DNA from: Ruegeria sp. SCSIO 43209 | Lineage (GTDB): Bacteria > Pseudomonadota > Alphaproteobacteria > Rhodobacterales > Rhodobacteraceae | DNA length: 64,000 bases | Reading direction: 5' to 3' | Assembly (NCBI RefSeq): GCF_019904295.1 | Contig: NZ_CP065359.1 | Location: 124,001-188,000 of the forward strand | Shown here: piece after piece, positions 35,155 through 44,736 of the stretch | Numbering within the stretch: the stretch's first letter is position 1 | Layout of the letters: each line of letters opens with the position of its first letter | Translations under genes and position numbers: made by a program | Notes under the pieces: generated by a model | What the model was told of the DNA's origin: nothing | The model's input: the letters and a program-made list of their open reading frames with translations, nothing else | The model's database searches: none

Positions 35155-36543
35155 ATGACCGATCAATCTTCGAACCAGATGTGGGGCGGCCGCTTTGCCG
35201 CTGGTCCAGACGCGATCATGGAGGCGATAAATGCCTCGATCGGGTTCGATCAGCGGATGGCAGCCCAGGACATCGCAGGCTCGCGCGCCCATGCCGCCAT
35301 GCTGGCTGCCACAGGCGTTATTACTGATAGTGATGCGCACGCCATTCGGGAAGGCCTGCTCACCGTTTTGTCAGAAATTCAGAACGGAGAATTTCAGTTC
35401 TCGACTGCGCTGGAAGACATTCACATGAATGTCGAGGCGCGACTGAAAGAGGTGATCGGAGAACCCGCAGGCCGTCTGCACACTGGCCGGTCGCGAAACG
35501 ACCAGGTGGCGACCGATTTCAAACTCTGGGTTCGCGACCAGCTAGATGCCGCAGAATCCGGTCTTCTGGCCCTGATCCGCGCGCTTTTGGCGCAGGCCGA
35601 GGCCGGGGCAGACTGGGTCATGCCCGGTTTCACCCACCTGCAAACCGCGCAGCCGGTAACCTGGGGTCACCACATGATGGCCTATGTCGAGATGTTTGGC
35701 CGCGATCTGTCCCGCGTGCGCGACGCCCGTGCCCGGATGAACGAATCCCCCTTGGGCGCAGCCGCGTTGGCCGGGACCTCTTTCCCAATCGACCGCCAGA
35801 TGACAGCCGAGGCGCTGGGCTTCGACCGCCCCGCAGCCAACTCATTGGACGCTGTCAGCGACCGCGACTTCGCGTTGGAGTTCCTGTCGACCGCCTCGAT
35901 TTGCGCCATGCACTTGTCGCGCTTTGCCGAGGAATTGGTAATCTGGTCCTCGGCCCAATTCCGGTTTGTATCACTGTCTGATCGCTTCTCGACTGGTTCA
36001 TCAATCATGCCGCAAAAGAAGAACCCCGATGCAGCTGAGCTCATCCGTGCCAAGGTTGGCCGCATATTTGGTGCGAATACTGGCCTGATGATGGTGATGA
36101 AGGGGCTGCCGCTGACCTATTCCAAGGACATGCAGGAAGACAAAGAACAGGTATTTGATGCGGCAGATAACTGGATGCTGGCACTTGCCGCGATGGAAGG
36201 CATGGTCAAGGACATGACCGCCAATCGCGAAAGCCTGGCTGCCGCTGCCGGGTCTGGCTTTTCAACTGCGACCGACCTGGCCGACTGGTTGGTCCGCGTG
36301 CTGGGCCTGCCCTTCCGCGACGCGCACCATGTCACTGGATCGCTGGTGGCCATGGCTGAAAGCAAGGGCTGCGACCTACCGGATCTGACGCTGGAGGACA
36401 TGCAATCGGTCCACGCGGACATCACCGACGACGTCTATTCTGTTCTTACCGTCGAAAATTCGGTAAACTCTCGCCAATCCTATGGCGGCACCGCACCGGA
36501 TCAGGTGCGGGCCCAGATCAAGCGATGGAAGGCGCTGGTGTAA
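35155..36543 (+). CDS. argH: argininosuccinate lyase
   Basis: Final step of arginine biosynthesis: argininosuccinate to arginine and fumarate. The 462-residue protein shows [20 protein letters not shown] at the start, [13 protein letters not shown], the [13 protein letters not shown] histidine region, and the superfamily signature [13 protein letters not shown]. The stop overlaps the start of a mini-lipoprotein gene (TAATG), and lysA follows 475 bases later, so amino-acid genes and lipoproteins are grouped. Confidence 0.96.
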   Translation: MTDQSSNQMWGGRFAAGPDAIMEAINASIGFDQRMAAQDIAGSRAHAAMLAATGVITDSDAHAIREGLLTVLSEIQNGEFQFSTALEDIHMNVEARLKEVIGEPAGRLHTGRSRNDQVATDFKLWVRDQLDAAESGLLALIRALLAQAEAGADWVMPGFTHLQTAQPVTWGHHMMAYVEMFGRDLSRVRDARARMNESPLGAAALAGTSFPIDRQMTAEALGFDRPAANSLDAVSDRDFALEFLSTASICAMHLSRFAEELVIWSSAQFRFVSLSDRFSTGSSIMPQKKNPDAAELIRAKVGRIFGANTGLMMVMKGLPLTYSKDMQEDKEQVFDAADNWMLALAAMEGMVKDMTANRESLAAAAGSGFSTATDLADWLVRVLGLPFRDAHHVTGSLVAMAESKGCDLPDLTLEDMQSVHADITDDVYSVLTVENSVNSRQSYGGTAPDQVRAQIKRWKALV

Positions 36544-36725
36544 TGCAGATACGACGGGTGGTGCTATTGATTGCGGTCGCAGCGGCCTTGGCCGGGTGTG
36601 GTGCCGATGGCGAACCCATACAGCCCACCATGAGCGCAAGCGTCGGCGTAGGCAGCAGCGGCACCTATGGTGGTGTTGGCGTTGGTCTCAGACGCGGTGG
36701 GCTGGGCGTTTATCTGGGGCTCTGA
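36543..36725 (+). CDS. small lipoprotein, glycine-rich
   Basis: A 60-residue product whose ATG overlaps the argH stop codon (TAATG). The signal [19 protein letters not shown] carries a lipobox with the cysteine at 19. The mature part is only 42 residues and glycine/serine-rich (SASVGVGSSGTYGGVGVGLR). It looks translationally coupled to argH. Function unknown; a similar small ORF is known to me from related genomes but without a role. Confidence 0.75.
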   Translation: MQIRRVVLLIAVAAALAGCGADGEPIQPTMSASVGVGSSGTYGGVGVGLRRGGLGVYLGL

Positions 36726-36798
36726 ACTCCAAAATTGCAATTTGCTGATCGCACACCCATCTGCATCTGACACATCCTGAATGACAAAGAGAAAATGC

Positions 36799-36948
36799 AT
36801 GAGACCTGCCGGCCTGATCCTCTGCCTCGCCGTACTTGCAGCTTGCGACCCGTCAGGCGCACCCCGAACGGAACCAACCGCCGCACCTAGCGGGTCCGGG
36901 GTCTCGGTTTCAGGATATGCGAGGGTTGGCGCGTCAAAGACATTCTGA
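36799..36948 (+). CDS. mini-lipoprotein between argH and lysA
   Basis: A short frame with a lipoprotein signal: MRPAGLILCLAVLAAC, lipobox cysteine at 16, then a proline/glycine-rich tail ending GVSVSGYARVGASKTF (49 residues). An in-frame ATG at 36781 would add six basic residues (MTKRKC), which is also possible. The clear lipobox and the position just before lysA support it being real. It is the second tiny lipoprotein in a row here. Confidence 0.65.
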   Translation: MRPAGLILCLAVLAACDPSGAPRTEPTAAPSGSGVSVSGYARVGASKTF

Positions 36949-37018
36949 ACCGCGACGGTGACCACAACCCTACCGGAATCATTTGATCCACATACCTCTT
37001 TTGGTCTAAGCGCGCGGT

Positions 37019-38284
37019 ATGGATCATTTTCTCTACCGCGACGGCGCGCTTTTCGCCGAGGATGTGCCAATCTCCGAAATCGCTGCCGCGGTCGGAACCC
37101 CGTTCTATGTCTATTCGACGGCGACGCTGCAGCGGCATTTCAAGCTGTTCGATGACGCGCTTGAGGGCACTGATCACCTAGTCTGCTATGCGATGAAAGC
37201 GGCCAGCAATCAGGCCATCCTGAAGACGCTGGCGCAGGCAGGTGCGGGAATGGATGTGGTTTCGGGCGGGGAATATCTGCGCGCCAAAGCCGCGGGCGTG
37301 CCCGGAGACAAGATTGTCTTTTCGGGCGTCGGCAAGACAGCGGATGAGATTCGTACCGCTCTGACCGGTGGCATTCGTCAGTTCAACGTCGAATCCGAGC
37401 CCGAAATGCAGGTGATCAATGCGGTTGCACTGGAATTGGGCAAGGTTGCGCCGATCACTGTTCGGGTGAATCCGGACGTGGATGCAAAAACCCACGCCAA
37501 GATCGCCACCGGCAAGTCCGAGAACAAGTTCGGTATCCCAATCTCGCGTGCGACCGAGGTTTATGCACTGGCCGCAAGCCTTCCGGGACTGGAGGTGATT
37601 GGGATCGATGTCCATATCGGATCGCAACTAACCGAGCTTGAGCCGTTTGAACTGGCTTATATGAAGGTTGCGGAACTGACAGAGCGCCTACGCGCAGAGG
37701 GGCATAACATCCGCCGCCTCGATCTGGGCGGTGGTTTGGGTATTCCTTATGCCCGTTCCAACGACGCGCCTCCGCTGCCGGTTGAATATGGTGCGATGGT
37801 TAAGAAAACACTGGGCCATCTGGGCTGCGAGATCGAGATTGAGCCCGGTCGACTGATCGCTGGCAATGCGGGTCTGATGGTGTCCAAGGTCATCTATGTT
37901 AAATCCGGCGAAGACCGCGATTTCCTGATCCTCGATGGCGCAATGAACGACCTGATCCGCCCCGCGATGTATGAGGCGTATCATGATATAGTGGCGGTCG
38001 AAGAACCTGCCGCAGGGGTCGAACAGCGCCCGTATGATATCGTTGGTCCGGTCTGTGAATCCGGGGATACCTTTGCAAAACAACGCAACATGCCGGCTTT
38101 GAAATCGGGCGATCTTATCGCATTCCGCAGTGCAGGTGCCTACGGTGCAGTCATGTCTAGCGAATACAATACGCGGCCCCTGATCCCTGAGGTTCTGGTG
38201 AACGGGGATCAATTTGCCGTAATTCGTGAACGCCCAAGCTTTGACGAAATCATAAACCGCGATACCATACCTGAGTGGCTTTGA
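37019..38284 (+). CDS. lysA: diaminopimelate decarboxylase
   Basis: PLP enzyme converting meso-diaminopimelate to lysine. The 421 residues show the PLP lysine in CYAMKAASNQA (about residue 58), VDVHIGSQLTE with the PLP-stacking histidine, EIEPGRLIAGNAG, and the C-terminal-half VCESGDTFAK of the partner active site. The ATG at 37019 lies 70 bases after the mini-lipoprotein. It is followed within 37 bases by the DUF4175 gene. Confidence 0.96.
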   Translation: MDHFLYRDGALFAEDVPISEIAAAVGTPFYVYSTATLQRHFKLFDDALEGTDHLVCYAMKAASNQAILKTLAQAGAGMDVVSGGEYLRAKAAGVPGDKIVFSGVGKTADEIRTALTGGIRQFNVESEPEMQVINAVALELGKVAPITVRVNPDVDAKTHAKIATGKSENKFGIPISRATEVYALAASLPGLEVIGIDVHIGSQLTELEPFELAYMKVAELTERLRAEGHNIRRLDLGGGLGIPYARSNDAPPLPVEYGAMVKKTLGHLGCEIEIEPGRLIAGNAGLMVSKVIYVKSGEDRDFLILDGAMNDLIRPAMYEAYHDIVAVEEPAAGVEQRPYDIVGPVCESGDTFAKQRNMPALKSGDLIAFRSAGAYGAVMSSEYNTRPLIPEVLVNGDQFAVIRERPSFDEIINRDTIPEWL

Positions 38285-38320
38285 CGCGATAGGCGCGTCG
38301 GGCCGATCAGGAGGCCCGCC

Positions 38321-40867
38321 TTGCGCGACAACCAGACCTTGCCAATTCCAAGACTGTCCCTGTGGCTGACGCACGGGGGTATGCTGGCTGAGCAGGTGAT
38401 GCGCGCCTTCTGGCCGTTCTTTTCTATTCTTATGGCGCTGCTGGCCGCCCTGATGCTGGGTCTGCACGATCTTGTGCGCATTGAAGCCGTTTGGATTTCT
38501 GCAGCGGTCGCATTGATTGCTTTAATTGCGACAGCGGTTTTGGGAATCAGACGGTTCCACCTGCCAACCCGGGCCGAGGCGCTGGTTCGGCTGGATGAAA
38601 CCCTGCCCGGACGCCCGATACAAGCACTGATGGACGATCAGGCAATCGGTGCGATGGATGCGGATTCGGTGGCACTGTGGCATGCGCACCAGACGCGCAT
38701 GGCAGATCGTGCATCAAAGGCCGATCCGGTGAAACCCGACTTGCGGCTGGCGTCTCGCGATCCCTATGCGCTTCGCTATGCTGCCTTATTGGCACTCGTC
38801 GTTGCGGCTCTGTTCGGCTCGTTCTGGCGGATAGGCTCGGTCGCTGACATGACGCCGGGGACCGCTCAGGCGGGGCAGGGCCCGACTTGGGAGGGTTGGA
38901 TTGAACCGCCGCGCTACACCGGGCTGCCAACGCTCTACCTTGCCGATCAGACCGATCCGACGTTGACGGTGCCTAAAGGCAGCCGCATCACACTTCGGTT
39001 CTACGGCGAGATCGGCGCGCACAGCCTGACAGAATCTTCGACACCTCTGGGCACCGAAGCCGCGACAGAACCGGAACAGGAATTTGTTGCGGAACGCTCG
39101 GGCCAAATGCGGATTGATGGCCCGGCAGGGCGCGATTGGGCGCTTGAGATCCTTCCAGACACTGCCCCCAGGATCGCGACGGCAGGAGTGGCGCAATCAG
39201 AGGCTGGCGGACAGATGAAGCTGCCCTTCGCTGCTGCGGATGACTATGGAATCGTCTCCGGCACCGCCCGGATCGAATTGGACCTGCCTGCGGTCAACCG
39301 TCAATTCGGTCTTGCGACCGAGCCTGAACCGCGCGAGATCATTACGGTCGAGTTGCCAATGCCGATTACAGGCGATCGGACCGATTTCACCGAAGACTTG
39401 ATCGAGGATTTCTCGCAGCACCCTTGGGCACATTTGCCGGTAAAAATAACCCTCATGGCTATCGACGCGGCAGATCAAGAGACGGTGGCAGAACCTTATC
39501 TGACAGAACTGCCGGCCCGTAGGTTCTTTGACCCATTGGCTGCTGCGGTGATCGAACAGCGGCGCGATCTGCTCTGGTCGCGCGAAAACGCGCTGCGTGT
39601 ATCGCAATTGCTGCGTGCGGTTTCGCACCTACCCGAGGACCTGTTCCGCTCAGATACAGCGTATCTGCGTCTGCGTGTGATCCTGCGGCGGCTGGAGACC
39701 TTCGACAAATACGGCGCACTGAACGTCAAACAGCAGGAAGAAATTGCGCAAGCGCTGTGGGATCTGGCGGTTCTGATCGAGGATGGCACGCTGGCCGACG
39801 CACTGGAACGGATGCGCCGTGCGCAGGAGCGTCTGACCGAAGCGATGCAGAACGGTGCCAGCGACGAAGAGATTGCCGAACTGATGCAGGAGCTGCGCGA
39901 AGCGACACAGGATTACATGCGGCAACTCCAGCGTCTGGCGCAGGAAAACGGTGAGACGCAGCAAGGACAGCAGGGCCAGAACGGCGAAACCCTGCAGATG
40001 ACGCAGGATGACCTGCAGCGAATGATGGACCGCATTCAGGAGCTCATGGAACAAGGCCGCATGGCCGAGGCGCAGCAGGCATTAGAAGAGTTCCAGCAAA
40101 TGATGGAAAACATGCGCGTCACACAGGGGCAGGGCCAAGGTGGCCAGTCCGAAGGACAGCAGGCCATGGAAGGGCTGGCAGAAACCCTGCGCGAACAACA
40201 GGGCCTCAGCGATCAGGCATTCCGCGACCTGCAGGAACAGTTCAACCCCGGTGCGCAAGCGGGCGAAAGTCAGGGCAATGAGGGTCGCAACGGTGGTCTG
40301 GGACGCGGCCAGAGCCATGAAGGCCAGGGCGGCCAGGGCCAGGGTCAGGATGAGGCTGGTGAAGGCCAGCAAGGTCAGGGGTCACTGGCGGATCGGCAGC
40401 AGGCGCTGCGGGATGAGTTGAGTCGGCAACAACAAGGTCTGCCCGGCGGTGGTACACCCGAAGGCGACGCTGCGCGCGAAGCATTGGGCCGTGCGGGCCG
40501 GGCCATGGACGACGCCGAAGACGCCTTGCGCAGCGATGATCTGGCCGAGGCGATTGACCGTCAATCCGAGGCGATGGAAGCCTTGCGCGAAGGCATGCGT
40601 TCACTGGGCGAAGCCCTGGCGCAGAACCAGCAGAACCAGCCGGGTCAAGGGACCGAGGCCGGCGACATGCAGGCCAATAACCGCGATCCATTGGGTCGTA
40701 CGCCAGGTTCCGCGGGATCAATCTCGACCGACGACAACCTGCTGCAAGGCGAAGATGTATATCGCCGTGCGCGCGAGTTGCTGGATGAAATCCGCCGCCG
40801 GACCGGTGAACAGGATCGGCCTCAGATCGAGTTGGAATACCTCAAGCGATTGCTCGAAAGGTTCTAG
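38321..40867 (+). CDS. TIGR02302/DUF4175 family membrane protein
   Basis: An 848-residue protein that starts at TTG 38321, with AGGAGGCCC 6 bases upstream. Two or three membrane helices lie in the first 175 residues (FFSILMALLAALMLGL, AVALIALIATAVLG, AALLALVVAALFGSFW). A periplasmic beta-rich region follows to about residue 380. The last 400 residues are helical and very rich in glutamine, glycine and glutamate (about residues 540-710, repeated GQ units). The family is common in alphaproteobacteria, often beside lysA, and has no assigned role; the envelope is its likely place. The stop interlocks with the convergent zinc-ribbon gene. Confidence 0.88.
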   Translation: MRDNQTLPIPRLSLWLTHGGMLAEQVMRAFWPFFSILMALLAALMLGLHDLVRIEAVWISAAVALIALIATAVLGIRRFHLPTRAEALVRLDETLPGRPIQALMDDQAIGAMDADSVALWHAHQTRMADRASKADPVKPDLRLASRDPYALRYAALLALVVAALFGSFWRIGSVADMTPGTAQAGQGPTWEGWIEPPRYTGLPTLYLADQTDPTLTVPKGSRITLRFYGEIGAHSLTESSTPLGTEAATEPEQEFVAERSGQMRIDGPAGRDWALEILPDTAPRIATAGVAQSEAGGQMKLPFAAADDYGIVSGTARIELDLPAVNRQFGLATEPEPREIITVELPMPITGDRTDFTEDLIEDFSQHPWAHLPVKITLMAIDAADQETVAEPYLTELPARRFFDPLAAAVIEQRRDLLWSRENALRVSQLLRAVSHLPEDLFRSDTAYLRLRVILRRLETFDKYGALNVKQQEEIAQALWDLAVLIEDGTLADALERMRRAQERLTEAMQNGASDEEIAELMQELREATQDYMRQLQRLAQENGETQQGQQGQNGETLQMTQDDLQRMMDRIQELMEQGRMAEAQQALEEFQQMMENMRVTQGQGQGGQSEGQQAMEGLAETLREQQGLSDQAFRDLQEQFNPGAQAGESQGNEGRNGGLGRGQSHEGQGGQGQGQDEAGEGQQGQGSLADRQQALRDELSRQQQGLPGGGTPEGDAAREALGRAGRAMDDAEDALRSDDLAEAIDRQSEAMEALREGMRSLGEALAQNQQNQPGQGTEAGDMQANNRDPLGRTPGSAGSISTDDNLLQGEDVYRRARELLDEIRRRTGEQDRPQIELEYLKRLLERF

Positions 40868-41631
40868 TTCTGCCCTGCGCCCCCAGTCTGTGTCTCAAGC
40901 CAAAGGCGCGCTTGATCGACCAGTGAGACATATGATTTCAGCATCGGATCGGCTTGCGGAACCGCCTCGCTGATCTGATTGGCATTGCCATATATCAGAA
41001 ACAGAATGACGCCGATGATAATGATCAAGGCAAAGCCACGCAGAAACCCACCGGATTTGCGGGCCGGAGCAACGGCTTCAGCTTCGTCCGATGTCAAGTC
41101 GCTGCGCAGACCCGAGTTGATCGCCTCAACATCCGGCAGCTCATCTTTCTGACCTGCGTCAGCGGCGGTTTCAGTGGCCGAGGGCCGTTTCGGTTTGACT
41201 TTGGGCTCTTCAGGCGGATCCAATGCCAGATCAGGTTGGCTTTCCAGATTGCTGCCTTCACGCTCGCGCAGTTCTGCCTCGCGTGCAGCCTCTTCCTTGA
41301 GGATGCTGGATACCGCTGGGTCTACGTTTCCAACACTCAATTCCTCGGGCGCATCGGGTTCTGGTGTGTCTTCTACCTTAACCTTTTCTGGCTCGGCCTT
41401 GGCCGCATCGGGTTCTGGCGCATCCTCTGACTTAACATCTTCCGGTTCGGCAAAGGCTGCCTGGATTGCACTCGCAGATTTCGCTTCCAGCTCTGCTTTG
41501 CTGGCGACTGGATACTTTTCCTGAAACCAGGTCTCTTCGCAAGCCGAGCATTGAACTTCGCGCCCGTCCTCGGGGATCACTTCGTCCGGGACTTCGTACT
41601 GGGCGCTGCAATTCGGACACGTTAAACGCAT
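40864..41631 (-). CDS. zinc-ribbon (MJ0042-type) membrane protein
   Basis: A 255-residue protein with an N-terminal zinc ribbon: CPNC at 5-8 and CSAC at 28-31, the MJ0042 pattern. A long acidic, proline-rich, disordered linker follows, including a tandem near-repeat of about 16 residues (EDVKSEDAPEPDAAKAE / EKVKVEDTPEPDAPEE). One membrane helix lies at about 197-215 (FALIIIIGVILFLIYG), with a short outer tail. Alphaproteobacterial proteins of this form are annotated only by the ribbon. It is divergent from ftsE. Confidence 0.82.
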   Translation of the reverse strand: MRLTCPNCSAQYEVPDEVIPEDGREVQCSACEETWFQEKYPVASKAELEAKSASAIQAAFAEPEDVKSEDAPEPDAAKAEPEKVKVEDTPEPDAPEELSVGNVDPAVSSILKEEAAREAELREREGSNLESQPDLALDPPEEPKVKPKRPSATETAADAGQKDELPDVEAINSGLRSDLTSDEAEAVAPARKSGGFLRGFALIIIIGVILFLIYGNANQISEAVPQADPMLKSYVSLVDQARLWLETQTGGAGQN

Positions 41632-41813
41632 TCTGCCTCCTGGCCTTCAAGGCTGGCCTGATAATAGTTTTTTCAGGGATGATATTCCGTTAAGACCCAA
41701 CAGCAAAGCGTGTTTTCGGTTTCGCGGGCCAAGTGTCGCCAATTGGCCCCGCCCGAGGCATTGAATCCACCGCTGCGCTCGGGCAAGAGGTGAGCAGAAC
41801 AAAGGGGGCAGGC

Positions 41814-42491
41814 GTGATCGAGCTGGAGAATATCAGCTATACCTACGGCGGTGGTGAGTTGCTGAGCGATGTTTCGCTGCAATTGCAGCCCGGATCGTTC
41901 CACTTTCTGACCGGGCCTTCGGGTGCGGGCAAGACCACATTGCTGAAACTCTGTTATGGCGCGTTGTTGCCAACCTCGGGCAGGTTGATGGCCTTTGGCG
42001 AGGATATCGCCCGCATGGACCGTGATCAGATGGCGCTGCTGCGCCGCCGAATTGGCGTGGTGCATCAGGATTGCCGATTTTTGGATCACATGACGCTGGC
42101 CGAGAATGTCGCGTTGCCGCTGATGGTCTCGGGGCGCTCTGAAAATGGGCAGCAGGACGATCTGACCGAACTGCTTGGCTGGGTCGGGCTTGGCAGCAGG
42201 CTTGAGGCGCACCCGCCTGAACTATCGGGGGGCGAACGCCAGCGTGCCGCATTGGCCCGCGCAGTCATCCTATCGCCCGATGTGGTGCTTGCGGATGAAC
42301 CCACCGGCAATGTGGACTGGGAGATGTCGCAACGACTTCTGCGCCTGTTGGTCGAATTGAACAGGATGGGAAAAACCGTGCTGATCGCCACCCATGACCT
42401 AAGCCTGATCCGCGCCGCCAAAAGCCAGGTTCAGGCTCGCGTACTGCGTATCGCGCAGCGCCGGGTGCAGCTTGCGGGGGCGGATCTATGA
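41814..42491 (+). CDS. ftsE: cell division ATP-binding protein FtsE
   Basis: ABC ATPase that with FtsX regulates peptidoglycan hydrolases at the septum. The 225 residues hold Walker A GPSGAGKTTLL at 34-44, the signature LSGGERQRAALARA, and Walker B VVLADEPTGNVD. The GTG at 41814 follows AAAGGGGG and gives the standard length; the longer ORF start adds 27 residues without homology. It overlaps ftsX by 4 bases. Confidence 0.93.
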   Translation: MIELENISYTYGGGELLSDVSLQLQPGSFHFLTGPSGAGKTTLLKLCYGALLPTSGRLMAFGEDIARMDRDQMALLRRRIGVVHQDCRFLDHMTLAENVALPLMVSGRSENGQQDDLTELLGWVGLGSRLEAHPPELSGGERQRAALARAVILSPDVVLADEPTGNVDWEMSQRLLRLLVELNRMGKTVLIATHDLSLIRAAKSQVQARVLRIAQRRVQLAGADL

Positions 42492-43387
42492 GCAAGGGCA
42501 CGATCCGCAATTTGCTGCGCCGTGACAGCCGCGCCGACCGGGTGGTGCCACCCACGGGCTTTACGGCGCAATTGACCCTGTTCGTGTCTGGCGCAATGGC
42601 CTTTCTGGCGGTGTTTGCGCTGGCTCTTTCGTTAGCCTCGGGCCGTGTGGCGGATCGTTGGGCTTCAGAGTTGGCGGGGGCAGCGACCTTGCGGATCAAT
42701 GCCCCTGCAGATCAACGTGCGGCGCAAACCGAGGCTGCTTTGAATGTCCTCCAGCAAACGCCGGGTGTGGCTTCGGCTCGCGCGTTGACGAGCGAAGAGC
42801 AGGCCACACTGCTGTCACCCTGGTTCGGACCGGACTTGCCTCTGGACACTTTACCAATCCCGCAGCTGATAGAGATTATCGAAGGTGAGCCGGGTCTTGA
42901 TGCGGCTGGCCTGCGGCTGCGGCTAGGGGCTGAGGTGCCGGGCGCAGTGCTGGATGATCACACTCGCTGGCGCGAGCCATTGGTTGATGCGGCCAATTCA
43001 CTGCGGCGTCTGGGCTGGATTTCGATCCTGCTGATCGGTGGCGCCACTGCCGCTATGATCACGCTTGCCGCCAACGCCTCGCTTGCCGCCAACGCGCAGA
43101 TAATCGAGGTTCTGCGTCAGGTCGGCGCGCGGGACCGGTTCATCGCCGGAGCGTTCGTGCGCCGCTTTACGTTCCGGGCGCTGTTTGGAGCAGCAGTTGG
43201 CACTTTGCTGGGTATGACGGGTGTATTTTTGCTCCCCGAAGCCTCGGATGCGGGTGGTTTTCTCACTGGCCTTGGGTTTCAGGGTATCGGTTGGATCCTG
43301 CCCGTGCTGATCCCGGTATTGGGCGCGGCCGTTGCGTTTCTGGCCACATGGTCAGCCGCGCAGCGCAAGTTGAAGGAGCTTTCGTGA
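42488..43387 (+). CDS. ftsX: cell division protein FtsX
   Basis: Membrane partner of FtsE, 299 residues, with four membrane helices: one near residues 30-50, then a periplasmic loop of about 120 residues, and three in the C-terminal part (ISILLIGGATAAMITLAANAS, the ALFGAAVGTLLGMTGVFLL region, and WILPVLIPVLGAAVAFLATW). The loop region resembles the extracellular domain that activates amidase regulators. It overlaps ftsE (ATGA) and plsC (TGATG), which ties division and phospholipid synthesis in one transcript. Confidence 0.92.
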   Translation: MSKGTIRNLLRRDSRADRVVPPTGFTAQLTLFVSGAMAFLAVFALALSLASGRVADRWASELAGAATLRINAPADQRAAQTEAALNVLQQTPGVASARALTSEEQATLLSPWFGPDLPLDTLPIPQLIEIIEGEPGLDAAGLRLRLGAEVPGAVLDDHTRWREPLVDAANSLRRLGWISILLIGGATAAMITLAANASLAANAQIIEVLRQVGARDRFIAGAFVRRFTFRALFGAAVGTLLGMTGVFLLPEASDAGGFLTGLGFQGIGWILPVLIPVLGAAVAFLATWSAAQRKLKELS

Positions 43388-44127
43388 TGTTCATGGCTAT
43401 TCAATGGGTCCGGTCGCTGATCTTTATGATCACCATCTATGCCTGGATGCTGGTGCTGGGGCTTGTCTTTGCCCCCTATGCGCTGTTCGCCAAGCGTGGC
43501 GCATTGCGAGCATGCAAAACCTATGCGCGCACAACCAAGTGGTTGGCCCGCTGGATGGTTGGTATTCGCTGCGAAGTGCGCGGGGAAGTCCCACATGGCG
43601 AGGTTGTGATCGGCGCCAAGCACCAGTCGTTTCTGGACATCATCATAATCTTCGACGCCATCCCGCACGGCAAGTTCATCATGAAGCGAGAGCTTCTGTG
43701 GACGCCGGTCATTGGCATGTATGCGCGCCGTCTGGGATGTATCCCGGTCAATCGCGGAAAACGAGGGGCGGCGGTTGCCAAAATGGTCAAGGATGTTGCG
43801 CGCGAGTTCAGCGAACCCGGTCAGTTGGTGATCTACCCGCAAGGTACGCGCGTCGCGCCAGGGGTACACAAGCCTTACAAGGTTGGAACGGCGGTTCTGT
43901 ATGAAGGGCTCGGGTTCCCGTGCGTGCCAGTTGCCACCAATGCGGGCGTCTTCTGGCCCAGAACCGGTGTCATGCGCAAGCCAGGCACCGCGATTGTCGA
44001 TTTCCTTAATCCGATTGAACCCGGCGTTGCGCGGAATGCCTTTCTTGAGCAGCTGGAAAACGTGATTGAGACACGCTCGAACGAATTGATGAGAGAAGTG
44101 GGGTTTGACCCGGATGGAATTCGTTAA
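43387..44127 (+). CDS. plsC: 1-acyl-sn-glycerol-3-phosphate acyltransferase
   Basis: Acylates lysophosphatidic acid to phosphatidic acid at the inner membrane. The ATG at 43387 overlaps the ftsX stop. The 246 residues have an N-terminal hydrophobic segment (FMITIYAWMLVLGLVFAPYAL), the HX4D motif KHQSFLD at 78-84 and the phosphate-binding IYPQGTRVAPG. The ftsEX-plsC order is shared by related genomes as far as I recall. It overlaps the following flavoprotein gene by 14 bases. Confidence 0.92.
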   Translation: MFMAIQWVRSLIFMITIYAWMLVLGLVFAPYALFAKRGALRACKTYARTTKWLARWMVGIRCEVRGEVPHGEVVIGAKHQSFLDIIIIFDAIPHGKFIMKRELLWTPVIGMYARRLGCIPVNRGKRGAAVAKMVKDVAREFSEPGQLVIYPQGTRVAPGVHKPYKVGTAVLYEGLGFPCVPVATNAGVFWPRTGVMRKPGTAIVDFLNPIEPGVARNAFLEQLENVIETRSNELMREVGFDPDGIR

Positions 44128-44719
44128 GGATATCACTGCCCTTGAGGCTCTGTATGGCACGCCCGGAGCAGCCTCGATCCGCAAAGTGGCGCGGCGGCTA
44201 ACACCGCTCTACCGCAAATGGATTATGGCCTCACGCTTGTGTATCCTCAGCACCGTCGGCTCCGAAGGTGTCGATGGCAGCCCGCGTGGAGATGAAGGGC
44301 CAGTTGTGTTGGAACTGGACCAAGGCACCCTGGCACTGCCGGATTGGCGGGGAAACAACCGCTTGGATTCCCTGCGAAATATCGTACTCGATCCACGCGT
44401 CTCATTGTTGTTCATGGCGCCCGGTTCGAACAATGTGGTTCGGGTAAATGGGAACGCTCAACTGACTGCTGATGAAGCCCTGCGCGCCCGGTTCGAAAAA
44501 CACGGAAAACGCCCCGCAACCGTAATCGTAATCGAGATATCCGAGATTTACACACAATGCGCGCGCGCCCTGATCCGGGCCAGAACCTGGAGTGGCCACG
44601 ATGAAAGCGAGGGCCTGCCGACGGCTGGCGAGATATTGTCGGAAATGACGTCAGGAGAGGAAGGCGGCGCGCAATATGATCAGGAATGGGGTGCCCGCGC
44701 CGCTAGAACCATGTGGTAG
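44114..44719 (+). CDS. pyridoxamine 5'-phosphate oxidase family FMN-binding protein
   Basis: A 201-residue split-barrel flavoprotein of the PPOX type (MSMEG_1061-like). Typical strands are LCILSTVGSEGVDGSPRGDEG, LALPDWRGNNRLDSLRNI and VSLLFMAPGSNNVVRVNGNAQL. Substrates of this group are unknown or include coenzyme F420- and FMN-linked redox molecules. The ATG at 44114 is preferred over a TTG three codons earlier. It is the last gene of the ftsE cluster and is convergent with the EthD-like gene. Confidence 0.84.
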   Translation: MEFVKDITALEALYGTPGAASIRKVARRLTPLYRKWIMASRLCILSTVGSEGVDGSPRGDEGPVVLELDQGTLALPDWRGNNRLDSLRNIVLDPRVSLLFMAPGSNNVVRVNGNAQLTADEALRARFEKHGKRPATVIVIEISEIYTQCARALIRARTWSGHDESEGLPTAGEILSEMTSGEEGGAQYDQEWGARAARTMW

Positions 44720-44736
44720 GCAAGGATGGCTCTGAT

